Shown: piece by piece, positions 5,151-10,879 of the stretch
How positions within the stretch are numbered: the stretch's first letter is position 1
Layout: each line of letters begins with the position of its first letter
Assembly (NCBI GenBank): GCA_946222055.1
Contig: CAMIEW010000008.1
Span: forward strand, 1-10,879
Length of the DNA stretch: 10,879 nt
DNA from: an uncultured Porphyromonas sp.
GTDB taxonomy: Bacteria > Bacteroidota > Bacteroidia > Bacteroidales > Porphyromonadaceae
Direction of reading: 5' to 3'
Position numbers and translations under genes: made by a program
The notes under the pieces: generated by a model
What the model was told of the DNA's origin: nothing
The model's input: only the letters and a program-made list of their open reading frames with translations
Databases searched by the model: none

Positions 5151-5202
5151 CTCTCGAGAATTGTCGTTACCTTTATCAGAACAATAAAGAAGAGAAAGCA
5201 GC

Positions 5203-6129
5203 ATGAGCGACCTTATCGAGGACTTCGTCGACTATCTCACCTATGAGCGTGGGGCCTCACCGCACACCATCACTGCCTATCGGCGTGACCTGGAGGTGTG
5301 GTGGGAGACCTGCGGGGTGGATCCGACGGCGGAGAGCCTACGGTCGATCGATCTCAGGGGCGCCCGGAGACAGGCAATGCAGCTGATGGCGCGAGGGGAC
5401 AGCCCACGCACGGTCCATCGGCGACTGTCGTCCCTGCGGACCTTCTTTACCTACCTCCTGAAGCAGGGCGTGGTGGAGACCGACCCCTTTGCTGCGGTCC
5501 AGCTCCCCAAGATGGAGCGCAGCCTGCCGCCCTTTGTCGACGCAGAGACACTCACCGGACGGATCGAACAACTCTACGCCGATGCTGAGGCTGCGGAGCG
5601 GGAGGAGGAGAGGGAGCATCTCTTGCGGGTCGCCTTTGTGACCGACCTGCTCTTCCAGACCGGCATGCGGTCGGCAGAGGTGAGAGGGCTGCAGCTCAGC
5701 GACGTGGATCGGTCCGGTCGGCGGATCCGCGTCCTCGGGAAGCGAAATAAGGAGCGATATATCCCCTATGGTGCTTTGCTTGATCAGAAAATAGCTCTAT
5801 ATTTGTCCTACAGGGACCGCAGTACGCGTCCGGAGGTGACGCACTTCCTCACCACAGAGCGAGGGATACCGGTCAGCGCCGGCCGGCTCCGCAGCTACGT
5901 CATGGAGGCCCTCGGGCCACTCTCGGGCTACTCTCGCAAGAGTCCCCACGTACTGCGCCACAGCTTTGCCACAGCGCTCCTTAATGACGGTGCAGGACTG
6001 ATGAGCGTCAAGGAACTCCTCGGACATGAGGAGATCTCCACCACCTCTATCTACGCCCACACCACCTTCGAGGAACTGCAGAGGATGTACCGCGCCCACC
6101 CAAGGGCTCAGAAGCCATCCAAGGAATAA
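5203..6129 (+). CDS. xerC: Tyrosine recombinase XerC/XerD
   Basis: 308 residues, the usual length. The N-terminal SAM-like DNA-binding domain is residues 1-105 ([20 protein letters not shown]). The catalytic domain follows with all active-site residues: R156 (TGMRSAEV), K180 ([10 protein letters not shown]), H249 and R252 (HVLRH), H275 (LLGHEEIS) and nucleophile Y284 (SIYAHT). Role: site-specific recombination at dif to resolve chromosome dimers, acting with a partner Xer. Its immediate partner hpf, 27 nt downstream, is the conserved chromosomal neighbour of xerC in Bacteroidota, so this is the housekeeping copy rather than an integrase of the lysis module. XerC versus XerD is assigned by that neighbour. 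A possible -7 element (TACCTTTA, 5168-5175) lies upstream without a clear -33. Codons for residues 184-203 are AT-rich against the rest of the gene. Confidence 0.92.
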   Translation: MSDLIEDFVDYLTYERGASPHTITAYRRDLEVWWETCGVDPTAESLRSIDLRGARRQAMQLMARGDSPRTVHRRLSSLRTFFTYLLKQGVVETDPFAAVQLPKMERSLPPFVDAETLTGRIEQLYADAEAAEREEEREHLLRVAFVTDLLFQTGMRSAEVRGLQLSDVDRSGRRIRVLGKRNKERYIPYGALLDQKIALYLSYRDRSTRPEVTHFLTTERGIPVSAGRLRSYVMEALGPLSGYSRKSPHVLRHSFATALLNDGAGLMSVKELLGHEEISTTSIYAHTTFEELQRMYRAHPRAQKPSKE

Positions 6130-6156
6130 ATCACCAACCAACTACTTACGATTATT

Positions 6157-6456
6157 ATGAACGTAAAGATCCAAGACGTAGACTTTAAGGCCTCCAACGA
6201 CCTGCAGAACTTTGTCACCACCAAGGTCCAAAAGCTGGAGCGCTACTATGCAGATATCTTAGATGCAGATGTGGTCATGACGTTGATCAAGCCGGAGACG
6301 AAGCGCAACAAGAAAGTCCGCATCACCCTCTCTGTCAAGGGTCCGGATCTCTTCTCTGAGAAGACGGCGGACAGCTTTGAGCAGGCTACCGACGAGGCGT
6401 GCGAGGCACTCGAGATCCAGCTCAAGAAGCTTAAGGACCGGCTCTCCAATCGCTAA
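6157..6456 (+). CDS. hpf: Ribosome hibernation-promoting factor, short form (HPF/YfiA family)
   Basis: 99 residues, typical of the short HPF/RaiA class, without the C-terminal dimerisation domain of long HPF. The N-terminus MNVKIQDVDFKASNDLQNFV is followed by a helix (TTKVQKLERYY), strands around DADVVMTLIKPE and KKVRITLSVKG, and a long basic C-terminal helix (EALEIQLKKLKDRLSNR), the expected beta-alpha-beta-beta-beta-alpha order. It binds the small ribosomal subunit near the decoding site and silences ribosomes in stationary phase. The gene lies 27 nt after xerC, probably in one transcript. The usual downstream tRNA and tuf genes are absent here; a hairpin and a converging gene follow. Confidence 0.9.
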   Translation: MNVKIQDVDFKASNDLQNFVTTKVQKLERYYADILDADVVMTLIKPETKRNKKVRITLSVKGPDLFSEKTADSFEQATDEACEALEIQLKKLKDRLSNR

Positions 6457-6474
6457 AACACCATAATCCATAAT

Positions 6475-6516
6475 ACAAGAAGAGGATGATCTCCATGGAG
6501 GTCATCCTCTTGTCGT
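6475..6516. terminator. Hairpin between converging hpf and 154-residue protein genes
   Basis: AAGAGGATGA (6480-6489) pairs with TCATCCTCTT (6502-6511), then a T-G wobble, then CTCC with GGAG; a 16-bp-class stem with almost no loop. It lies between two convergent stop codons, where a bidirectional terminator is expected. Neither strand shows a clean U tract, so efficiency is uncertain. Confidence 0.6.
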
Positions 6517-6531
6517 ATCTTGCTGTCTGGT

Positions 6532-6996
6532 CTACTTCATCAGCCGAGCGAAGAAGAGGTCCAGCTCCTCGGAGGCTCCCTTGAGGAGCTTGTCATGCCG
6601 TACCTCGTCCCAGGTGCTGTCGCTGTGGGAGTAGAGCGTCTTATCCTTCGCTCCCCCGCTCTGGTAGTCGATCGTGATGTCCATCGCAAAGGGGTACTGC
6701 TCGAAGAACCCGGCCGACGCCAACCGACGCAGCGCCTCCCGGACCGTCAGGAGCGCCTCCTGCTCCGTCACCATGGCACGCTCGCCATCCTCGGAGAGCC
6801 AGCCGTAGATCACCTCGCTATCGCTCTGACCGCTGTCCGAGGAGAGCAGGATCTCTCCCTCGACGAGGTCAAAGCTGGTGGTCACCTTGTGGACCGACAG
6901 GCAGCCGCCAGTCAAAAGCGTCTCACGGAAGTGGCTGAAGAACTCAGCCACGATCGTGGCGGTACTCATCACCTTGTCATGAATTTCCGGCTCCAT
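6532..6996 (-). CDS. Unrecognised 154-residue cytoplasmic protein
   Basis: I do not recognise this protein. It is 154 residues, soluble, acidic, with no signal peptide or membrane helix. The first ~30 residues look helical (STATIVAEFFSHFRETLL). Strand-like segments follow (CLSVHKVTTSFDLVEGEILL, then EVIYGWLSED), then a helix (TVREALRRLASAGFF), the segment FAMDITIDYQSG, and a C-terminal helix (SEELDLFFARLMK). It starts 30 nt after the valS stop on the same strand, so it is probably the second gene of the valS transcript. The start could be the ATG at 6996 or the in-frame ATG at 6969 (MSTATI). Codon use is like its neighbours. It is a real gene by its position between valS and a convergent terminator and by its clean length. 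Confidence 0.7.
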   Translation of the reverse strand: MEPEIHDKVMSTATIVAEFFSHFRETLLTGGCLSVHKVTTSFDLVEGEILLSSDSGQSDSEVIYGWLSEDGERAMVTEQEALLTVREALRRLASAGFFEQYPFAMDITIDYQSGGAKDKTLYSHSDSTWDEVRHDKLLKGASEELDLFFARLMK

Positions 6997-7026
6997 ATCT
7001 CACGTTGATTGCTAGGGGAGATCAGT

Positions 7027-9666
7027 CTACTTCTGTTGCTCGAGGAGATCAAGACGCTCCTGGGCACTCTTCAGCTTCTCGGTCGCATCGGAGACCTTCT
7101 TCCGCTCCAGATCGACGACAGCCTGCGGGGCGTTGTTGACAAAGCCCGGGTTGCTCAGCTTCTTCTCTATACCGGCGATGAATCCGGTGTAGTGCTTGAT
7201 GTCCTTGCGGAGCTTCTCGATCTCGCCCGAGATGTCGATAAGCCCGCGGAATGGGACGCCATAGACGGTCGTCTCCACGAGGAAGGTCTCCACCTCGGCG
7301 TCTCCGCTCGTCGGTGCGACGGTGAAGTCGGAGATATTGGCGAGCTTGCGGATCACCGACTTGGAGGCATCGGTCAAGCGATCCTCCGGCATCAGCAGCT
7401 CCACCGCCTCACGGGGTGATACGCCGTGGTGGGCGCGCAGTCCGCGGACGCCGGTGACGATGTCGCTCGAGAGCGCCATCTGATGGAGGATCTCCCGGTC
7501 GGGCTCCGTCTCGGCAGGCAGCTGCTGCGTCATGATGCTCTCCCCGTCAGCGCGGTCGGCAAGGTTTTGCCACAACTCCTCGGTGATGAAGGGCATGAAG
7601 GGGTGGAGGAAGAGGAGCAGTTGCTCGAGGTAGTCCTTCGTGGCGGCAAGCGTCGCACTGTCGATCGGCTTGCCGTAGTCCGGCTTCACCAGCTCAAGGT
7701 AGGTGCCGGAGAAGTCGTCCTTAACCACGCGGTAGAGCAGCATCATCGCATCGCTGATACGGTACTTGGAGAAGTGGTCGTCGAGCGTCTTGCGGGTGTC
7801 GCTCAGCACCTCGGCAAACCACCGCACGGCGGCAGCCTGAGCAGCGCTCTGCTCCGCCATCTTGCTCTCCTCCCAGCCCTGTACGAGGCGGTACGAATTC
7901 CAGATCTTATTGCTGAAGTTGCGCCCCTGCTCACACATTGACTCGTCGAAGAGGATGTCGTTGCCGGCATTGGTGCAGCTCATCAGCCCCATCCGGACTC
8001 CATCGGCGCCATACTCCTTGATCAGAAGGAGCGGATCCGGACTGTTGCCCAGCTGCTTGCTCATCTTGCGTCCCTGGTGGTCGCGGACGATACCGGTGAG
8101 GTAGACATCCCCGAAAGGCTTCTTCCCCATATACTCATACCCTGCCATGATCATGCGGGCGACCCAGAAGAAGAGGATGTCCGGCCCGGAGACGAGGGTC
8201 GAGGTAGGATAGTAGTACTGCAGCTCCGCATTATCCGGATCCTTGATCGGATTGGCGAAGACGCTCATCGGCCAGAGCCAGGAGGAGAACCAGGTGTCCA
8301 GTGTGTCCTCGTCCTGCTTCAGGTCAGCGTCTGTGAGGGCGGGGTCGATCTTGTGAGCCTCCTCGAGTGCCACGGCACGGCTCTCGCCCACGACGATCTG
8401 CCCATCAGGCAGGTAGTAGGCGGGGATGCGGTGCCCCCAGTAGAGCTGACGGGAGATATTCCAGTCGTGGATATTCTCCATCCAGTGGGCGTAGATGCTC
8501 TTAAACTTTGGCGGCACCAGGCTCACCTCGTCCTTCATCACCGCCTCATAGGCCGGCTTGACGAAGTGGTCCATCCGGAGGAACCACTGTGTGGAGAGCT
8601 TTGGCTCGATCGGCACATCGGTTCGCTCGGAGAAGCCGACCGTATTGTCGTAGTCCTCGACGTGATCCATTGCACCGATCTCCTCCAGCTCAGCGGCAAA
8701 AGCGTCGCGCACCTCGAAACGGTTTCGTCCCTCATACTTTCCCCCAAAGCCATTCAGCGTCCCGTCGTCATTGAAGACGTCGTACTTAGGCAGACGATAC
8801 CGCTCACCGATGGCGTAGTCGTTGATGTCGTGACAGGGGGTGATCTTGAGGCAGCCGGTACCGAAGTCTATGTCCACGTAGTCATCCATGATGATCGGGA
8901 TCTCGCGACCCACGCCCGGCACGATGACGTGCTTGCCCTTGAGGTGGGTGTACCGCTCGTCGGAGGGATTGATGCAGACCGCAGCATCGCCAAAGATCGT
9001 CTCCGGACGGGTCGTCGCCACGAGGACGTACTGCTCCGGATCCTCCACGATCGGATAGCGGACGTAGTAGAGCTTGGAGTGCTCCGCCTTATGGATCACC
9101 TCCTCATCGGAGATCGCAGTCTTAGCCGCCGGATCCCAATTCACCATTCGGATACCACGGTAGATCAGCCCCTTGCGGTAGAGGTCGCAGAAGACATCAT
9201 TCACCGTCTCGCTCCGCTGCTCATCCATGGTGAAGGCGAGGCGATCCCAGTCGCAGGAGGCGCCGATCTTCTTGAGTTGGCTGATGATGATCCCGCCGTG
9301 CTCGTGCGTCCAGTCCCACACCTCGTCGAGGAATTGCTCGCGAGTGAGGTCGCTCTTCTTGACCCCCTGCTTGGCCAGCTTAGCCACCACCTTCGCCTCC
9401 GTGGCTATGGAGGCGTGATCTGTGCCGGGAACCCAGCAGGCGTTGAAGCCGGTCATCCGCGCACGGCGGACGAGGATATCCTGTAGCGTGTTATTGAGCA
9501 TGTGCCCCATGTGGAGCACGCCAGTGACGTTAGGCGGGGGGATGACGACGGTGTAGGGAGGTCTGTTGTCCGGATGAGAGGCAAAGAGCTTATGCTCGGT
9601 CCAGTATCCATACCACTTATCCTCCACCTGGGAGGGATCGTACTTAGCGCTTAGTTCGTGCGACAT
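7027..9666 (-). CDS. valS: Valine--tRNA ligase
   Basis: 879 residues from the ATG at 9666. It charges tRNA-Val with valine using ATP, in the cytoplasm, and hydrolyses mischarged threonine. Class I signatures: [13 protein letters not shown] with HMGH at 52-55 (HIGH motif) and KMSK at 534-537 ([10 protein letters not shown]). The CP1 editing domain contains ATTRPET at 217-223. [12 protein letters not shown] precedes the KMSK region. The C-terminal ~70 residues form the charged coiled coil typical of ValRS ([10 protein letters not shown] through RLDLLEQQK). An in-frame ATG 45 nt upstream (9711) is rejected because it would start inside the predicted promoter and add residues ([15 protein letters not shown]) unlike the family's MSxELxxKYDP start. 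Followed at 30 nt by the 154-residue protein gene. Confidence 0.97.
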   Translation of the reverse strand: MSHELSAKYDPSQVEDKWYGYWTEHKLFASHPDNRPPYTVVIPPPNVTGVLHMGHMLNNTLQDILVRRARMTGFNACWVPGTDHASIATEAKVVAKLAKQGVKKSDLTREQFLDEVWDWTHEHGGIIISQLKKIGASCDWDRLAFTMDEQRSETVNDVFCDLYRKGLIYRGIRMVNWDPAAKTAISDEEVIHKAEHSKLYYVRYPIVEDPEQYVLVATTRPETIFGDAAVCINPSDERYTHLKGKHVIVPGVGREIPIIMDDYVDIDFGTGCLKITPCHDINDYAIGERYRLPKYDVFNDDGTLNGFGGKYEGRNRFEVRDAFAAELEEIGAMDHVEDYDNTVGFSERTDVPIEPKLSTQWFLRMDHFVKPAYEAVMKDEVSLVPPKFKSIYAHWMENIHDWNISRQLYWGHRIPAYYLPDGQIVVGESRAVALEEAHKIDPALTDADLKQDEDTLDTWFSSWLWPMSVFANPIKDPDNAELQYYYPTSTLVSGPDILFFWVARMIMAGYEYMGKKPFGDVYLTGIVRDHQGRKMSKQLGNSPDPLLLIKEYGADGVRMGLMSCTNAGNDILFDESMCEQGRNFSNKIWNSYRLVQGWEESKMAEQSAAQAAAVRWFAEVLSDTRKTLDDHFSKYRISDAMMLLYRVVKDDFSGTYLELVKPDYGKPIDSATLAATKDYLEQLLLFLHPFMPFITEELWQNLADRADGESIMTQQLPAETEPDREILHQMALSSDIVTGVRGLRAHHGVSPREAVELLMPEDRLTDASKSVIRKLANISDFTVAPTSGDAEVETFLVETTVYGVPFRGLIDISGEIEKLRKDIKHYTGFIAGIEKKLSNPGFVNNAPQAVVDLERKKVSDATEKLKSAQERLDLLEQQK

Positions 9667-9697
9667 ATCTCGTCTGTAGTTATCTGTCTTTGGGTGA

Positions 9698-9729
9698 CAA
9701 AGATAAGACAATTTCCCCGCTATGCCAGA
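9698..9729 (-). promoter_or_regulatory. Promoter of valS
   Basis: On the minus strand TCTG (9726-9729) is followed after 20 nt by TATCTTTG (9698-9705), an exact TAnnTTTG. The -33 element matches 3 of 4. The transcript start would fall near 9691, giving a leader of about 25 nt before the ATG at 9666. This supports the downstream start. Confidence 0.65.
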
Positions 9730-9747
9730 TATACTTCATATGCTAAG

Positions 9748-9776
9748 TGAGCCGATTAGGCGCTCTAATCGGCTCA
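9748..9776 (-). terminator. Terminator-like hairpin after ung
   Basis: A perfect 12-bp stem (TGAGCCGATTAG at 9748-9759, CTAATCGGCTCA at 9765-9776) has a 5-nt loop, 18 nt beyond the ung stop on the minus strand and just before the valS promoter. It lacks a U tract (CTTAGCATATG follows), so it may need Rho or act mainly to protect the ung mRNA end. Confidence 0.55.
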
Positions 9777-9793
9777 GGTGCTTCCTGGTAGTC

Positions 9794-10465
9794 TCAGCCT
9801 TCCACCCAGCGGATGAGGGGGATCTGGTGGCGGAGGAGGTAGTCATTGGTCCTGGAGAAGGGCTTGCTGCCGAAGAACCCCCTGTAGGCACTGAGGGGCG
9901 AGGGGTGCGGTGCCCGCAGGATCAGATGCCGCTCCGGGTCGATGAGGCGCGCCTTCTGCTGCGCGTCCGAGCCCCAGAGAATGAAGACGAGATGCTCCCG
10001 CCGCTCAGCGAGGAGCTCTATCGCCCTATCCGTGAAGTGCTCCCAGCCCCAGCCGTGGTGGCTGCGCGGTCGGTGAGCCGTAACGGTAAGGGTCGCATTG
10101 GGGAGGAAGACGCCCTGCCGCGCCCAGTGAGTCAGATCCCCGGAGAGGGGCTTCTTCACCTCAAGGTCGTCGGCCAGCTCCTTATATATATTGTCAAGCG
10201 AGGGCGGGATCATCACTCCGCTGGGGACGGAGAAGGCAAGGCCCATCGCCTGCCCGACGTTGTGGTAGGGATCCTGCCCGACGATCACCACCTTGACTTG
10301 GTCAAAGGGGCAGAGATTAAAGGCGTTAAAGATCAGTGGTGGGGGAGGGAAGCACTGCCCTTCGGCGTAAGCCTGACGCACTCGGTCGGTCAGCTGTCGG
10401 AAGTAAGGCTGCTCGAAGTCATCCCTCAGCACCTCCTTCCAGGATCTCTCTATCTGTACATTCAT
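9794..10465 (-). CDS. ung: Uracil-DNA glycosylase, family 1
   Basis: 223 residues, typical for Ung. It removes uracil from DNA, starting base excision repair. The water-activating motif GQDPYH (63-68) carries catalytic D65 and H68. The uracil-binding strand is FLPNATLTV with its Asn, where most family members have LLLN. The C-terminal motif HPSPLSAYRGFFG contains the catalytic His and the leucine that enters the DNA minor groove. WARQGVFLPN and SKPFSRTNDYL are also as expected. The ATG at 10465 overlaps the stop of the upstream gene (ATGA, 10462-10465), so translation is probably coupled. A hairpin follows the stop. Confidence 0.96.
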   Translation of the reverse strand: MNVQIERSWKEVLRDDFEQPYFRQLTDRVRQAYAEGQCFPPPPLIFNAFNLCPFDQVKVVIVGQDPYHNVGQAMGLAFSVPSGVMIPPSLDNIYKELADDLEVKKPLSGDLTHWARQGVFLPNATLTVTAHRPRSHHGWGWEHFTDRAIELLAERREHLVFILWGSDAQQKARLIDPERHLILRAPHPSPLSAYRGFFGSKPFSRTNDYLLRHQIPLIRWVEG

Positions 10466-10879
10466 TGTCTCAAGTAATCCAGCAGGTCAGTCAGCTCCTC
10501 CCCCACTCCCTTGCGGAATGGGTCTGTCTCCTCCGCACAGACTCGGGCGAAGCGGGCGATCCGCTGCCGCATCTCGGGCTGCCGCTCAGCGAGTCGGGAG
10601 AGGCCGCGCAGGATATAGGTCGCCTGGAGCGGGCGCTCCTCAGACAGAACCTCCACGGCGGAGTCGAGAGAGTGCTTGACAAATCGGGACGAGGCAGTGC
10701 CGGCGACGGCGAGCCGGGTCAGCACCACCCACGGCAGGACGGAGTCGGGAGACTGCTTCGCCACCTCCAGCGCCACACGCTCTTCCTCTCCGGATCCGAT
10801 CAGCAGCAGGACTACCAGCTGCTCCGACTCCTCGATCGTGCGACACTGGGAGGCGAGTGTGAGGAGATCCTTGCGAGTC
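10462..10879 (-). CDS. All-helical (HEAT-like) protein, C-terminal part; 5' end beyond right edge
   Basis: The frame is open from the right edge to the TGA at 10462-10464, giving 138 residues of C-terminus. A GTG at 10776 could be read as a start, but coding continues upstream without a stop (TRKDLLTLASQCRTIEESEQ and on), so it is internal. The sequence is Ala/Leu/Arg/Glu-rich with successive amphipathic helices: EQLVVLLLIG, ERVALEVAKQS, VLPWVVLTRLAVAG, VKHSLDSAVEVLS, ATYILRGLSRLAE, MRQRIARFARVCAE, ELTDLLDYLRQ. Pairs of helices of this kind resemble HEAT/ARM-type repeats, which usually act as protein-binding scaffolds. I do not recognise the family and no catalytic motif is visible. The 4-nt overlap with ung suggests one transcript, and perhaps a link to DNA maintenance, but position alone does not show that. 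Confidence 0.72.
   Translation of the reverse strand, partial: TRKDLLTLASQCRTIEESEQLVVLLLIGSGEEERVALEVAKQSPDSVLPWVVLTRLAVAGTASSRFVKHSLDSAVEVLSEERPLQATYILRGLSRLAERQPEMRQRIARFARVCAEETDPFRKGVGEELTDLLDYLRQ

Noticed and set aside
5168..5175. TACCTTTA as xerC -7 element
   Set aside because: Last base differs from TAnnTTTG and no TTTG lies 19-21 nt upstream; too weak to list as a promoter.
2573..5202. Attachment-site repeats flanking the lysis module
   Set aside because: No direct repeat longer than chance is visible between the two flanks, and no integrase is present.
6520..7008. 162-residue plus-strand frame
   Set aside because: Antisense to the 154-residue gene. The minus-strand gene is preferred because it follows valS by 30 nt and ends before a convergent hairpin.
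8077..9486. 469-residue plus-strand frame
   Set aside because: Antisense to valS, whose motifs are unambiguous; Val/Asp/His/Leu-rich shadow translation.
9667..9711. Upstream ATG for valS
   Set aside because: It would overlap the predicted promoter, and the added residues are unlike the family N-terminus.
9722..10477. 251-residue plus-strand frame
   Set aside because: Antisense to ung; no motif of its own.
1..10879. tRNA, rRNA, CRISPR array or insertion sequence
   Set aside because: No cloverleaf with CCA-type end, no regularly spaced repeats and no transposase frame were seen on either strand.

Overview
The window looks like chromosome from a GC-rich member of the Bacteroidales, plausibly a Porphyromonas-type organism. 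Four things point there: NupG-like, DUF4248, HU-HIG and DUF4492 proteins that are typical of Bacteroidota; a xerC-hpf pair; promoter elements matching the Bacteroidota consensus (TTTG, 19-21 nt, TAnnTTTG) rather than sigma70; and almost no Shine-Dalgarno sequences. The genus is inference; the phylum is well supported.

Left part, all on the minus strand (1-2611): the start of a DUF4492 protein, a family often found just ahead of cytochrome bd oxidase genes, runs off the left edge. Then come a NupG-family nucleoside/H+ symporter and dapA (lysine/diaminopimelate synthesis). A strong terminator separates the symporter from the DUF4492 gene, and promoter-like elements precede DUF4492 and dapA.

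Middle (2692-5150): a phage-derived module with no capsid, tail or integrase genes. A DUF4248 gene (minus strand) is divergent from an HU-HIG DNA-binding protein gene. The latter is followed by a 223-nt structured spacer and then three tightly packed genes: a leaderless zinc amidase (endolysin-like), a small protein with an N-terminal lipobox and a C-terminal membrane helix (unimolecular-spanin architecture), and a 66-residue two-helix membrane protein (holin-like). Together they would make a complete Gram-negative lysis cassette: holin for the inner membrane, amidase for the wall, spanin for the outer membrane. This is the most interesting part of the window.

Right part: xerC and hpf (plus strand) form a conserved housekeeping pair. 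Facing them on the minus strand are valS with an unrecognised 154-residue protein gene, ung, and the 3' end of an all-helical (HEAT-like) protein gene that overlaps ung by ATGA. Terminator-like hairpins lie between the converging hpf and 154-residue genes and downstream of ung. valS has a good Bacteroidota promoter.
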